From Simiduia aestuariiviva (GTDB lineage: Bacteria > Pseudomonadota > Gammaproteobacteria > Pseudomonadales > Cellvibrionaceae), in the NCBI RefSeq assembly GCF_014192475.1, contig NZ_JACHXZ010000004.1, positions 1-64,000 on the forward strand: DNA of 64,000 bases, read 5' to 3'. Position numbers and translations under genes: made by a program. Shown here one piece after another: positions 54,951-64,000 of this stretch (position 1 is the stretch's first letter; every line of letters begins with the position of its first letter). A model generated the notes under the pieces. It was not told where the DNA came from and did not search any database. It was given only the letters and a program-made list of their open reading frames with translations.

Positions 54951-56297
54951 ATGTTTGAAAAAATTCTGATCGCAAACCGTGGCGAAATTGCGCTGCGGGT
55001 ATTGCGCGCTTGCAAAGAGTTGGGCATTAAAACCGTGGCGGTTCACTCGCAGGTAGACCGCGATTTGAAACACGTGCGCCTTGCCGACGAGACCGTTTGC
55101 ATTGGCCCCAACCCATCACCTAAAAGCTACTTGAACATACCGGCGATCATTTCCGCTATGGAAATTACCGACTCGGTAGCGGTGCATCCAGGCTACGGCT
55201 TTTTAGCTGAAAATGCCGACTTTGCCGAACAAGTACAAAAGAGTGGCTTTGTGTTCATCGGCCCCGATCCCGACGTGATTCGCCTGATGGGCGACAAGGT
55301 ATCCGCCATCGCCGCCATGAAGCGAGCCGGCGTACCCACAGTGCCCGGTTCCGACGGCCCACTACCCGATGATCGCGAAGCCTGTTTGGCCACAGCCAAA
55401 CGCATCGGCTATCCCGTCATTATCAAAGCCGCCGCCGGTGGTGGTGGCCGCGGTATGCGCGTGGTGCACACGGAAGCCGCGCTGGTAAATTCCATTCAGG
55501 TGACCAAGTCCGAGGCCAAAGGTGCCTTTGGTGACGACACCGTCTATATGGAAAAATTTCTGACCAACCCGCGCCACGTAGAAATTCAGGTGATGTCGGA
55601 CGGTCAGGGCAACGCCATCCACTTGGGTGATCGCGACTGCTCGCTGCAGCGCCGCCACCAAAAAGTGCTGGAAGAAGCCCCCGCGCCCGGCATTCCAGAC
55701 GATGTGCGCGCCGCCGTGCAGGCGTCATGCGTAAAAGCCTGTGTTGACATCGGCTACCGCGGTGCTGGCACCTTTGAGTTCCTGTACGAGGACGGCCATT
55801 TCTACTTTATCGAAATGAACACCCGCATTCAGGTGGAGCACCCCGTCACCGAAATGGTCACCGGCGTAGATTTGATCAAAGAGCAAATCAGCGTGTGCGC
55901 GGGCAATAAGCTGTCGCTCAGGCAGGAAGACATCGTCATTAAGGGCCACTCCTTTGAGTGCCGCGTGAACGCGGAAGACCCCAAGACGTTTATGCCTTGC
56001 CCCGGCAAGGTCAACACCTTTCACTGCCCCGGCGGTCTGGGTGTGCGCGTCGACTCGCACATCTATGGCGGCTACACAGTGCCCCCCAACTACGACTCCA
56101 TGATCGCCAAGATCATCACCTACGGCGACACCCGCGAAATTGCCTTAAACCGCATGCGCAACGCCCTGGATGAAGTGGTTATTGACGGCATTCGCACCAA
56201 TATCCCGCTGCAAAAGGATTTAGTGCGCGATGAAGCCTTCCGCAAAGGCTGCGTCAATATTCACTACCTGGAGAAGAAGCTGGGCGAGAGCCACTAA
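54951..56297 (+). CDS. accC: Biotin carboxylase of acetyl-CoA carboxylase
   Basis: 448 residues, standard. ATP-grasp enzyme with [42 protein letters not shown] and RVNAEDP. It carboxylates the biotin on AccB. Preceded by AGGAG and followed by a strong terminator. Confidence 0.97.
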   Translation: MFEKILIANRGEIALRVLRACKELGIKTVAVHSQVDRDLKHVRLADETVCIGPNPSPKSYLNIPAIISAMEITDSVAVHPGYGFLAENADFAEQVQKSGFVFIGPDPDVIRLMGDKVSAIAAMKRAGVPTVPGSDGPLPDDREACLATAKRIGYPVIIKAAAGGGGRGMRVVHTEAALVNSIQVTKSEAKGAFGDDTVYMEKFLTNPRHVEIQVMSDGQGNAIHLGDRDCSLQRRHQKVLEEAPAPGIPDDVRAAVQASCVKACVDIGYRGAGTFEFLYEDGHFYFIEMNTRIQVEHPVTEMVTGVDLIKEQISVCAGNKLSLRQEDIVIKGHSFECRVNAEDPKTFMPCPGKVNTFHCPGGLGVRVDSHIYGGYTVPPNYDSMIAKIITYGDTREIALNRMRNALDEVVIDGIRTNIPLQKDLVRDEAFRKGCVNIHYLEKKLGESH

Positions 56298-56320
56298 CAC
56301 AGCGCCGCAAGCAAAACGTC

Positions 56321-56349
56321 AAAAGCCCCGATCTTCGGGGCTTTTTTTT
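56321..56349 (+). terminator. Rho-independent terminator of aroQ-accBC
   Basis: AAAAGCCCCGA pairs with TCGGGGCTTTT around TCT, followed by further Ts. Confidence 0.94.
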
Positions 56350-56439
56350 GACCGCGCAACGCAGGACTACTGCGGTGGAATTGCGGCCCAGCTTCGTCTA
56401 ATAACCGAGACATTCACCATCAGCCGACATAACAGCGAG

Positions 56440-58305
56440 ATGCCCATGATCCGATTACTTAGCACAGGCCTGCTCGGCCTGTTCGCCCTGCTAGCACAGG
56501 TGGCAAGCGCTACCACGTTAGACCCAGCTCAGGACTACCACAGCCTGTCCAACCCCCACCAAGTATTGACCACCCACTTGAATCTGGACCTCGCGGTCGA
56601 CTTTAAAAAGCGCGAATTGGCGGGCCACGTGATTTTCGATATCACCCGCAAAGATTCAGAGGCTAAGGAGCTTGTGCTGGACACGCGCGACCTTACCATC
56701 ATTGCCGCTAGCGCCCGCATCGATGGCAAGTGGCAAAAAACCGGTTTCAAATTGGGTAAGGTCGACCCCGCGATGGGCCAAGCGCTGCGCATCGCACTGC
56801 CCAAGTCCGCCGATCAAATTAAGGTGCAATACCGCACCAGCCCGCAAGCATCGGGCCTGCAGTGGCTAACGCCCGCGCAAACCGCCGGCAAGCAACACCC
56901 TTTCTTATTTACGCAAGCTCAAGCTATTCACGCGCGCAGCTTTATTCCGCTGCAGGACACGCCGCAAGTGCGCACCACTTATGTAGCTACCCTGCGCACG
57001 CCCAAGGCCCTGCGCGCGGTTATGAGCGCCGAGAACACACCCAACGCACCTAAGACAGGCGTGTACACCTTTAAAATGCCACAGGCGATACCCTCCTACC
57101 TCATCGCCCTAGCCGTCGGTGACCTGGACTTCAAAGCCATGGGCGAGCGCACCGGTATCTACGCCGAGCCCTCCATGGTGGACAGCGCCGTGGCGGAATT
57201 TGAAGATACCGAAGCCATGCTAGAGGCCACCGAAAAAGCCTACGGTCCCTACAGCTGGGGTCGCTACGACCTCCTGATTTTGCCGCCGAGCTTTCCCTTT
57301 GGCGGCATGGAAAACCCACGCTTAAGCTTCATTACGCCCACGGTTATCGCCGGCGACAAGAGCCTGGTGTCACTCATCGCCCACGAACTGGCGCACTCCT
57401 GGTCAGGCAACACGGTCACCAACGCCACTTGGCGCGACCTGTGGCTCAACGAGGGCCACACCACCTACCTGACCTACCGCATCATGGAGATCATCTATGG
57501 CACGGATCGCTTTAACATGGAGAGCGTGCTCGGATATCAGGATTTGCAGAGCGATTTAGCCGACTTGCCCCTGCCCTATCAGCAGCTGGCCATCGATTTG
57601 CGCGGCAAGGACCCAGACGATGCGTTTTCCGACGTGCCCTATGAAAAGGGCGCACTGTTGCTGAAAGAATTGGAAGCGCGCGTGGGCCGGCCCGCCTTTG
57701 ATGCCTATCTCAAGCAATACATTGCCGATTTCGCCTTCCAAAGTTTGACCTCCGAAGAGTGGCTCGCCTACGTCCAGAAGCACTTGGTAGACAAATACCC
57801 AGAGCAGGTTTCCATGGCGCGCTTGAAACAGTGGATTTACCAGCCCGGCATTCCCGAGGGTGCACCTAAGCCAGAATCGGACGCCTTTACCAAAGTGGAT
57901 CAGGACCGTGCCGCTTGGCTCGCAGGCGAGCGTCGCGCCAGTCAAATCGATGTCGCCCAATGGACGGTGCACCAGTGGCTCTACTTCCTAAACAACATGC
58001 CCTCCGCACTCAAAGCTGCGCAACTGGCTGAGTTGGACAAGCAATTCAAACTCACCGCCAGCCGCAACAATGAAATCGCCCACAGCTGGTTGCTCATTGC
58101 CATTCGCAATCAGTATCAACCGGCCTACGAACGCCTCGAGGACTACCTGGTACATATCGGACGCCGCAAGCTCATCACGCCGCTCTACAAAGCGCTGATG
58201 GACAGCCCCACCGGCGCCAAGTTTGCCAAACGCGTGTACGCCAAAGCCCGCCCCGGCTACCACCCGCTGGCGCAGGGCACCATGGACGCCATCGTCAACC
58301 CCTAA
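56440..58305 (+). CDS. M1 family aminopeptidase, leukotriene-A4-hydrolase-like
   Basis: 621 residues with a signal peptide (to about VASA). Zinc site HELAH at 315-319 with Glu338 (NEGHTT), preceded by the exopeptidase motif GGMENP. The C-terminal helical part ends in YHPLAQGTMDAIVNP, typical of the LTA4H/ColAP group. It trims N-terminal residues of peptides, probably in the periplasm. A longer upstream frame overlaps accC and lacks a signal peptide; the ATG six bases later (56446) is an alternative. Confidence 0.9.
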   Translation: MPMIRLLSTGLLGLFALLAQVASATTLDPAQDYHSLSNPHQVLTTHLNLDLAVDFKKRELAGHVIFDITRKDSEAKELVLDTRDLTIIAASARIDGKWQKTGFKLGKVDPAMGQALRIALPKSADQIKVQYRTSPQASGLQWLTPAQTAGKQHPFLFTQAQAIHARSFIPLQDTPQVRTTYVATLRTPKALRAVMSAENTPNAPKTGVYTFKMPQAIPSYLIALAVGDLDFKAMGERTGIYAEPSMVDSAVAEFEDTEAMLEATEKAYGPYSWGRYDLLILPPSFPFGGMENPRLSFITPTVIAGDKSLVSLIAHELAHSWSGNTVTNATWRDLWLNEGHTTYLTYRIMEIIYGTDRFNMESVLGYQDLQSDLADLPLPYQQLAIDLRGKDPDDAFSDVPYEKGALLLKELEARVGRPAFDAYLKQYIADFAFQSLTSEEWLAYVQKHLVDKYPEQVSMARLKQWIYQPGIPEGAPKPESDAFTKVDQDRAAWLAGERRASQIDVAQWTVHQWLYFLNNMPSALKAAQLAELDKQFKLTASRNNEIAHSWLLIAIRNQYQPAYERLEDYLVHIGRRKLITPLYKALMDSPTGAKFAKRVYAKARPGYHPLAQGTMDAIVNP

Positions 58306-58316
58306 GCCAACAACGC

Positions 58317-58344
58317 AAAAAGCCCGCATGTGCGGGCTTTTTTT
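58317..58344 (+). terminator. Rho-independent terminator of the aminopeptidase gene
   Basis: AAAAAGCCCGCA pairs with TGCGGGCTTTTT, continued by more Ts. Confidence 0.93.
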
Positions 58345-58370
58345 GGGGTGCCTAAAAATTTTAGACATAA

Positions 58371-58399
58371 AAAAAGCAGGCTAAAAAGCCTGCTTTTTT
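58371..58399 (-). terminator. Rho-independent terminator of the cold-shock gene
   Basis: AAAAAGCAGGCT (58371-58382) pairs with AGCCTGCTTTTT (58387-58398) around AAAA; T-rich on the minus strand after the stem. Confidence 0.9.
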
Positions 58400-58414
58400 C
58401 TCAATCGCAGATAC

Positions 58415-58624
58415 TTAGATCGCGACGATGTTCTCAGCCTGTGGGCCTTTCTGGCCTTGGGTCACAGTGAACTGAACAGCTTGGCCTTCGGCCAAGGTTT
58501 TGAAACCTGAACCAGAGATAGCGCTGAAGTGTGCGAAAACGTCTGGGCCAGACTGCTGCTCAATGAAGCCGAAGCCTTTTGATTCGTTAAACCATTTTAC
58601 GGTGCCGGTTACGGTATTAGACAT
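58415..58624 (-). CDS. Cold-shock domain protein
   Basis: 69 residues. RNA-binding motifs KGFGFIE and VFAHF and the opening [13 protein letters not shown] mark a CspA-family protein. It binds single-stranded RNA or DNA and melts mRNA structure. The start at MSNTVTG is normal for the family; the frame continues upstream into the leader without merit. A leader of about 150 bases precedes it, as in regulated csp mRNAs. Confidence 0.95.
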   Translation of the reverse strand: MSNTVTGTVKWFNESKGFGFIEQQSGPDVFAHFSAISGSGFKTLAEGQAVQFTVTQGQKGPQAENIVAI

Positions 58625-58780
58625 ACGGAATAATCCTGTAGGTATTGTATAAATGTGCCTGCTAGAGGCGGTAATAGCTGAAAATAAAGTCTGGAATCTA
58701 GCAACTACAGGACGAAAATCTGCCGTGCGGCATCGAAATGAAGTGTACAAACAAGAGGCTTACTTTTTGCTACCGGTGAA

Positions 58781-58807
58781 AGTATAGATAAGTCTCCACG
58801 GTGTCAA
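58781..58807 (-). promoter_or_regulatory. Probable promoter of the cold-shock gene
   Basis: On the minus strand TTGACA (58807-58802) and TATACT (58786-58781) are near-consensus but spaced only 15 bases. Transcription from here would give a leader of about 150 bases. Confidence 0.5.
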
Positions 58808-58951
58808 CGTTTTTTATCACTATCGCAGAAATTCAACGCTTGGCCTCAGGCCTTTAGACAGGCTCTAGGTCCTTGATTTATAGTCGAAAATTTAGCGGGC
58901 CCCAAGAGCCGCCAAAATACGGACATTTCGAACTGCACACCAGGAGCAACT

Positions 58952-59305
58952 ATGCAGCATGCCATTCGAACCCCCTTTTTGTTGGTTCTGCCACTACTCG
59001 CGGCACTGCCTTCCGAGGCCCACGCTGAAGGCAGCATCGGTATCGCCGCAGCCGTATCTACCAAGGGCATATTCAGCCCAGAAATTGAACGCTTTACGAT
59101 TTCAGATGTACACAAAGACTCCGCCGCGCAAGCTGCTGGCCTAAAAGTGGGCGACCAAGTGGTGGCCATTGATGGCTGTCGCATTCCCGGCTGCCCGGCC
59201 AAAAAAGCAAAATCGCTGATGAGCCGCGAGCCCGGTGAGGTGCTGCCGTTGATGGTGGTCGATGGGTCGGGCTCAGAACGCCTTATCAATATCAATGTAC
59301 GCTGA
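58952..59305 (+). CDS. Small secreted PDZ-domain protein
   Basis: 117 residues. Signal peptide (1-25, ending EAHA), then a single PDZ-like domain (about 35-115: VHKDSAAQAAGLKVGDQVVAIDG, then a two-cysteine insertion CRIPGC). No protease domain. It may bind C-terminal peptides in the periplasm. It lies 29 bases before the serine hydrolase gene on the same strand and may be cotranscribed. Confidence 0.75.
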   Translation: MQHAIRTPFLLVLPLLAALPSEAHAEGSIGIAAAVSTKGIFSPEIERFTISDVHKDSAAQAAGLKVGDQVVAIDGCRIPGCPAKKAKSLMSREPGEVLPLMVVDGSGSERLININVR

Positions 59306-59334
59306 TTCGCACATACAAAACCATGAGGCTAGTC

Positions 59335-60819
59335 ATGCAAATTGTACGAACGCTATGCGTTTTTATGGCAGTGTTTTCCAGTGCGCAACTCGCCAGCGCT
59401 GACACAGATTCATCACCCCTCTCGCGCATCGATAACTACTTAGCGAAGGGAGTCGAGCAAGAGGGTTTTTCCGGCGCCCTGCTCATTGCCGAGCGCAACG
59501 AGATCGCACTCCATCAATCCTATGGAATGGCCGATAGAGACCAGCAACGCCCCATCACGGCAGACAGCGTATTTGACATCGGATCGGTGACAAAACAATT
59601 TACCGCCGCTGCCATTTTGCTTTTAGTAGAACAAAAGCAATTAACGCTATCCGACACTCTCGCGCAACATTTTAAGGGTGTGCCGAAAGATAAGCGCCAC
59701 ATTACCTTACATCAGCTACTGACCCATTCCGCGGGCATTACCGACAGCGTCGGCGATGGCGATTTCGACCACATGCCCACCGACGTTTTTTTCAAGCAGG
59801 TACTGGCGTCGCCACTCGCCTTCGAGCCGGGCACGGGTTTCCGCTACTCAAATACGGGCTACAGCTTGCTAGCACGCATCATTGAACTCCAGTCAGAACA
59901 AGAGTATGAGCAATTTGTACGCGAGCATTTATTTAAACCCGCCGGCATGAATCATACCGGTTATTTGCTGGCGAACTGGTCCCAAGATCAGCGGGTCAGC
60001 GGCTACCAGCTGGGCGAGTTCTCTGTGGGCGCGATGACCGAGCGCTATCAACGCGACGGCAAAATATCATGGGTGCTCAAAGGTAATGGCGGTATCAACG
60101 CCACGATGACCGACATGTTCCTCTGGTATCGCGCACTGCGAAACCACACTGTGCTCACGCCGCACAGCATCGATTTACTCACCAGGCCGCACGTCAAAGA
60201 GAATCCCGAAGGCCGCAGCCACTATGCCTATGGCTGGGCCATTTTCAAATCGCCGCGGGACACGAAAATAGTTGCCCATAACGGCTCCAATGGCATTTTT
60301 TACTTTGATTTCATCTGGCTGAAAGACGAAGACAAAGCCATCATTTACGCCACCAACGCACTGACACCCAACGTGCAAGAAGTGGGGTTAACGGCGGAGC
60401 GAATGCTCTTTGATGATGCCTTCACACCCGATCCGCTGACCCTTCATCTAACCACCGAGCTGTTGCGCGTAGCCCAAGCTCACACGGGCAGCCCCGATGC
60501 GCTTGAGCAAAAAATAGTGACCGCCTACGCCGCTCGCATTGACCACCCCGCCTATCTGAATCGAGCCGGATTGGCCCTGGTTAGAAACGGCCAAATCCAA
60601 CAAGCACTGCCACTGCTGCGCGCCAACCTGGCAATTTTTCCAACAGACGGCAATTTGTGGGACAGCTTGGGCGAAGCCTATTTTACCAATGCGCAGTACT
60701 CACAGGCCAAGGAGAGCTTTGAAAAAGCCCTTGCCTTTAAAGATCCGGATCGCTGCTATTGGTGCAGTAATTCCGAACAAATGCTCAAGCGTATTGAGAA
60801 AAAATCCAATCCGCTGTAA
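59335..60819 (+). CDS. Beta-lactamase-family serine hydrolase with C-terminal TPR
   Basis: 494 residues. Signal peptide (MQIVRTLCVFMAVFSSAQLA). The class C beta-lactamase/DD-peptidase fold shows SVTK (SxxK with the nucleophile) and YSNTGY (YxN). A third-motif equivalent lies near HNGSNG. The last 100 residues carry a TPR-like pair (WDSLGEAYFTNAQYSQAKESFEKALAF). GAGG six bases before this ATG places the start; an ATG 12 bases earlier is weaker. Substrate unknown: peptides, esters or D-amino acids. Confidence 0.85.
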   Translation: MQIVRTLCVFMAVFSSAQLASADTDSSPLSRIDNYLAKGVEQEGFSGALLIAERNEIALHQSYGMADRDQQRPITADSVFDIGSVTKQFTAAAILLLVEQKQLTLSDTLAQHFKGVPKDKRHITLHQLLTHSAGITDSVGDGDFDHMPTDVFFKQVLASPLAFEPGTGFRYSNTGYSLLARIIELQSEQEYEQFVREHLFKPAGMNHTGYLLANWSQDQRVSGYQLGEFSVGAMTERYQRDGKISWVLKGNGGINATMTDMFLWYRALRNHTVLTPHSIDLLTRPHVKENPEGRSHYAYGWAIFKSPRDTKIVAHNGSNGIFYFDFIWLKDEDKAIIYATNALTPNVQEVGLTAERMLFDDAFTPDPLTLHLTTELLRVAQAHTGSPDALEQKIVTAYAARIDHPAYLNRAGLALVRNGQIQQALPLLRANLAIFPTDGNLWDSLGEAYFTNAQYSQAKESFEKALAFKDPDRCYWCSNSEQMLKRIEKKSNPL

Positions 60820-60998
60820 ACGAGTAATCACAACCGGCCACGCCAAGCAATGCCCCAATCGACACCGGGGATATTGTTCGGCGTTCACACAGCGCTGGGC
60901 ATTGAGCTGAGCGCAGCAAGGACTGCACCTACATCCGTTGAGCGCCGACTAGGCGCTTGCGGTAGAATGCCGAAAATCCCTCAATGAAGACGCACACT

Positions 60999-61331
60999 AT
61001 GGCTTGGCTATTGCTACTCATCGCCGGCATGTTTGAAATTGTATGGGCCATAGGATTGAAACAAACCGATGGGTTTAGCCGTCTGTGGCCGAGCTTGCTC
61101 ACCTTGGCGGCCATGGCACTGAGCTTTACCTGCTTAGCTCTCGCGCTCAAGTCCATTCCCATCGGCAATGCCTACGCCATTTGGACCGGTATTGGTGCCG
61201 TGGGCGTCGCCATTGCGGGCATGGTTTGGTTCGGTGAATCGGCCGACATCAAGCGCTTAGCCTGTATCGCGCTCATCGTGATTGGCATTGCAGGCCTTAA
61301 ATTGCTGACACCGGAGACCCATCAGGCATGA
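60999..61331 (+). CDS. Small multidrug resistance exporter, SugE/Gdx-type
   Basis: 110 residues, four membrane helices. [20 protein letters not shown] contains the conserved Glu, followed by [15 protein letters not shown]. The sequence resembles SugE/Gdx, guanidinium exporters. An upstream ATG at 60984 is possible. Purine and arginine breakdown can yield guanidine-like compounds, but no guanidine riboswitch motif is seen in the leader. Its stop overlaps the next start as ATGA. Confidence 0.85.
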   Translation: MAWLLLLIAGMFEIVWAIGLKQTDGFSRLWPSLLTLAAMALSFTCLALALKSIPIGNAYAIWTGIGAVGVAIAGMVWFGESADIKRLACIALIVIGIAGLKLLTPETHQA

Positions 61332-61954
61332 TTAGCCGCCGCCTACACAAAATACTTGGGCTTTTATTGCTGCTTCCACTGTTGGCGTGGGGCGCCACGG
61401 GTATCGTCTTCTATTTCAAACCGGGCTATGGCGACGCCTACGAACAATTAACCCCTAAATTTTACCCACTGAAAAACGTTGCGCCGCTAATCCCCGAGAA
61501 CTCAGCGCAGTGGCTCAAAGCGACGCGCGTACAAACGCAATTGGGGCAGCACCTGTTGGTGAATACGGCCGACGGGGTAGCACACTTGAATGCCAGCACT
61601 GGCGCTGAATTTAGCCAGCCCACCGACGCGCAACTGCGCGCGTTTATCAACGATGCCATCGCCCACAACCCCGCGCGTTACGGGCAAGTGATTGAGCGCG
61701 AGGGCGATGTGTTTACCACCAACACTGGCGTGGTCATCACCTTGGATTGGCCGCGCCTACAATTGCGCCAGCGCGGGCCAGACACCGAATTCATTGACAC
61801 CCTATACCGCATTCACTATTTGCAGTGGAGCGGTTTCAAAACCTTTGACCGCGTTTTCGGGTTGCTCGGTATCGCGCTGCTCTTTAGCCTAAGCCTGCTT
61901 GGATTTTGGCTCTACCTACAACATCGCCGTCGCACTCAACGGCCCACACGCTAA
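61328..61954 (+). CDS. PepSY-associated membrane protein
   Basis: 208 residues with one N-terminal (about 7-28) and one C-terminal (about 178-197) membrane helix. The extra-cytoplasmic part between them resembles PepSY repeats ([24 protein letters not shown]). N-terminal [18 protein letters not shown] is typical of the PepSY-TM group. Coupled by ATGA to the SMR gene. Function unclear; some relatives act in ferric reduction. Confidence 0.7.
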   Translation: MISRRLHKILGLLLLLPLLAWGATGIVFYFKPGYGDAYEQLTPKFYPLKNVAPLIPENSAQWLKATRVQTQLGQHLLVNTADGVAHLNASTGAEFSQPTDAQLRAFINDAIAHNPARYGQVIEREGDVFTTNTGVVITLDWPRLQLRQRGPDTEFIDTLYRIHYLQWSGFKTFDRVFGLLGIALLFSLSLLGFWLYLQHRRRTQRPTR

Positions 61955-61966
61955 CGGAAAATGATC

Positions 61967-62932
61967 ATGAATACTCCGCCATTGGACTCGAAACCCTACG
62001 ACATCGGCACAGCAGGCAGCCCCTGGTCAGACGCCGAGAAAAGCCAGTGGTTGGCCCGCCAAAAAAAGCATCGGCTACACGCACAGGATGTACTGCCTCG
62101 CATCGACGCCCTGCGAGATCGCTTTGATGTGATCGAATACGGTCAACTCGACTACCTTGAGATAGCAAACGCGGCAACGCTGGGTGGCCACTATCCATTG
62201 CTTGCCGTGCGCAGCCGGAGTGCCAGCCAGTTGCCCTTGGTCATTGTCACCGGCGGCGTGCACGGCTATGAAACCAGCGGGGTGTTGGGCGCACTCACTT
62301 TTTTGGAAACTGAAGCGCAATTTTACGCAGACCATTTCCAATTATTGGTGATCCCCTGTGTGAGCCCTTGGGGTTACGAAACCATTAACCGCTGGAATCC
62401 CAACGCCATAGACCCCAATAGATCCTTTGGCGCCAAGGGCGTGGCAGCGGAAGCCCAACTGCTCAAAAAATTTGTAACCGGTTTGGGTATAGAGCCACTG
62501 GCCCATATCGATCTGCACGAAACCACCGATACCGACAATTCGGAATTCCGCCCCGCACTCGCCGCCCGCGACGGCGTAACGAATAAAAACTGGAACATTC
62601 CAGACGGTTTTTACTTAGTGGATTGCAGCGCCCGCCCACAGCCGGATTTTCAACGGGCCATACTCGATAGTGTTGCACAGGTAACGCACATCGCCGATGC
62701 AGACGCCGATGGAAAGTTGATCGGCACGCCGCTGTCTCAACCCGGCACTATCGAGTACCCCACGCAAAAAATAGGGCTGTGCACTGGAATGACTAAGGCG
62801 CCATACACCTCTACAACCGAGGTCTATCCAGACAGCCCCAAGGCAACCCCCGCGCAATGTACTCAGGCGCAAGTGGCCGCGATTACTGGCGGTCTGAATT
62901 ATTTGCGGAATTTACGTTCACAGGCGCGCTAA
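61967..62932 (+). CDS. M14-family metallopeptidase-like protein
   Basis: 321 residues. The zinc motif reads GGVHGYETSG (HxxE), followed by VIPCVSPWGYE, NRWNPNAIDPNRSF (substrate Arg) and the second zinc His in AHIDLHETTDTDN. This is the M14 carboxypeptidase / succinylglutamate-desuccinylase-like fold. No signal peptide, so cytosolic. A ribosome site CGGAA lies before it; ATG 61961 is an alternative start two codons upstream. Substrate unknown. Confidence 0.82.
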   Translation: MNTPPLDSKPYDIGTAGSPWSDAEKSQWLARQKKHRLHAQDVLPRIDALRDRFDVIEYGQLDYLEIANAATLGGHYPLLAVRSRSASQLPLVIVTGGVHGYETSGVLGALTFLETEAQFYADHFQLLVIPCVSPWGYETINRWNPNAIDPNRSFGAKGVAAEAQLLKKFVTGLGIEPLAHIDLHETTDTDNSEFRPALAARDGVTNKNWNIPDGFYLVDCSARPQPDFQRAILDSVAQVTHIADADADGKLIGTPLSQPGTIEYPTQKIGLCTGMTKAPYTSTTEVYPDSPKATPAQCTQAQVAAITGGLNYLRNLRSQAR

Positions 62933-63228
62933 TCCGGCGCGCCCCAGCCAATAGCGCGACCCATTGCGGCAATTGATTCACTAATTGGAACAATTGCGCG
63001 ATGAATTTGACGGCGGTATTGGCTGTGGCTGCCAGTCACTCATAACGTATCAATTGCGCCACCACAATGATGAGTAGGCAGCACCAAAGGGCGCGGCGCA
63101 GTCTACTTATCCCCTTCCGTTATCCCTAAATGAACTTAACCCGTTTCCGGTAGGCCCGAATGTGTCTTAGCAATCGCAGGGTTTGAATGTGATCATGGAG
63201 ACTTGCCCAAACAACGGGAGGGTACCCC

Positions 63229-63729
63229 ATGGAAATCGCGCAATCGGTGGCCCACTATTTAGAGAGCCGCCAAATTCCTCACGACGTGGTTGATCACCCA
63301 CAAACCCAATCATCCCTGCAAACCGCGCGCAGCGCGCGCATTGCACCCAGCCAACTGGCAAAAGCTGTAGTGGTCAAAGAAGACGATCAATTTATCATGT
63401 GCATTTTGCCCGCCACGCATCTACTGGTATTAGAGTGGCTGGATCGCGAGCGCAGTGGCAGTCACCGCCTGGCACTGGAATCTGAATTGGACACACTATT
63501 TCCGGATTGTGCCACTGGGGCGATACCCGCCCTGGGGCAGGTTTACGGCATGAAAGTCATTTGGGATAACAGCCTCAATAACCACAAGGAAATCTATTTT
63601 GAGGCCGGCAACCATCGCCAACTGGTGCATTTAGACACGGAAGAGTTTATGAGCCTTATGTGTCAGGTAGAGCACGCCACCATTGCCTGCCCCCACGAGT
63701 CCGCGGAATTTCGACGCATAGCGCACTAA
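63229..63729 (+). CDS. YbaK/EbsC-type aminoacyl-tRNA deacylase
   Basis: 166 residues. The YbaK/ProRS-associated editing domain is clear: SLQTARSARIAPSQLAKAVVVKEDD with the catalytic Lys, then LPATHLL, FPDCATGAIPALGQVYGMKVIWD, and EIYFEAGNHRQLVHLD. It likely hydrolyses mischarged aminoacyl-tRNA. Strong GGGAGG site upstream. No operon partner. Confidence 0.85.
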   Translation: MEIAQSVAHYLESRQIPHDVVDHPQTQSSLQTARSARIAPSQLAKAVVVKEDDQFIMCILPATHLLVLEWLDRERSGSHRLALESELDTLFPDCATGAIPALGQVYGMKVIWDNSLNNHKEIYFEAGNHRQLVHLDTEEFMSLMCQVEHATIACPHESAEFRRIAH

Positions 63730-63855
63730 CCACATAGCAAACAGCCGGCAAGGAGGCCGGCCCCCATTAATTTGATTCATAGTCAACTGCAATCGCCTTC
63801 GCTTTGATCACGCCCCACCAATCGGTACACTGACGGCTTTTTGGAGCGCTTGTCG

Positions 63856-64000
63856 ATGAGCCACAACGCCGAATTTCTGAACCGCCAACAGGAATCAGAA
63901 ACCCGTATCGTTAAAGCCATATTCCCCAACACCACCAATCACCACAATACCTTGTTCGGAGGTCAAGCATTGTCGTGGATGGATGAAGCCGCCTTCATAT
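63856..64000 (+). CDS. Acyl-CoA thioesterase, N-terminal part
   Basis: The first 48 codons are in the window. They read MSHNAEFLNRQQESETRIVK and continue with FPNTTNHHNTLFGGQALSWMDEAAF, the start of a hotdog-fold acyl-CoA thioesterase (YciA/BFIT-like). The rest is beyond the right edge. Confidence 0.82.
   Translation, partial: MSHNAEFLNRQQESETRIVKAIFPNTTNHHNTLFGGQALSWMDEAAFI

Noticed and set aside
60820-60998. Possible guanidine riboswitch before the SMR gene
   Set aside because: The hairpin GCGCC-GACTA-GGCGC is present, but the ACGR loops of the mini-ykkC (guanidine-II) class are not.
1-64000. CRISPR arrays, tRNA or rRNA genes, transposases, prophage genes
   Set aside because: No regularly spaced repeats, cloverleaf sequences, transposase or phage frames were seen.

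Overview
The window (about 55% G+C by eye) comes from the chromosome of a marine-type gammaproteobacterium. The protein families and layout fit the Cellvibrionales (a Simiduia, Cellvibrio or Teredinibacter relative). Supporting features are large TonB-dependent receptors, secreted nucleases, a LapD-type c-di-GMP receptor, DNA polymerase II, aroQ-accB-accC and a cold-shock gene. The genus is inferred from gene content only.

Layout. 1-1453: tail of an integron cassette array on the minus strand, with two well-formed attC sites, two complete cassette genes and one cut by the window edge. Upstream is an intergenic stretch with an SOS (LexA) box but no integrase gene. 1501-8914: secreted adenosine deaminase, a large extracellular nuclease, allantoinase (puuE), an ectonucleotide pyrophosphatase/phosphodiesterase and a membrane protein. 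8928-16930: a tightly packed minus-strand purine-ring degradation operon, xdhA-xdhB-xdhC-uraD-uraH-guaD-puuD, divergent from a RutR-like TetR regulator. 17900-29805: secreted endonuclease I, three TonB-dependent receptors, a hypoxanthine phosphoribosyltransferase and an HtrA-like protein that has lost its catalytic residues. 29976-38740: the deo operon, nupC-deoB-deoD-upp-deoA-deoC-aldehyde dehydrogenase. 38964-41370: a fused phosphotransferase/kinase and a methyltransferase. 41764-44802: cytidine deaminase, a CytR-like LacI regulator and a lipoprotein that fuses a nuclease domain to a phosphatase domain. 44816-64000: housekeeping genes (polB, DUF2333, copper chaperone, lapD, dsbD, aroQ-accBC, M1 aminopeptidase, csp, serine hydrolase, SMR exporter, peptidase, YbaK, thioesterase).

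How it works together. From about 1.5 to 45 kb nearly every gene fits one job: using extracellular nucleic acids as carbon, nitrogen and phosphorus. Secreted nucleases cut DNA/RNA, and the phosphodiesterase and phosphatase domains release nucleosides. TonB receptors and NupC would import products. deoABCD, upp, cdd and adenosine deaminase strip and salvage sugars and bases. Guanine deaminase, XdhABC, PuuD, UraH, UraD and PuuE take purine rings to allantoate. I found two recurring operator-like palindromes that tie the parts together. A RutR-type box (TGNCCA-NN-TGGNYA) lies at four promoters: nuclease/puuE, xdhA/regulator, the 19455 receptor and hpt. A LacI-type box (TTAAWCGNTTAA) lies at three: nupC-deo, cdd-cytR and the 27586 receptor. 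This two-regulon nucleic-acid utilisation locus is the most interesting system in the window.
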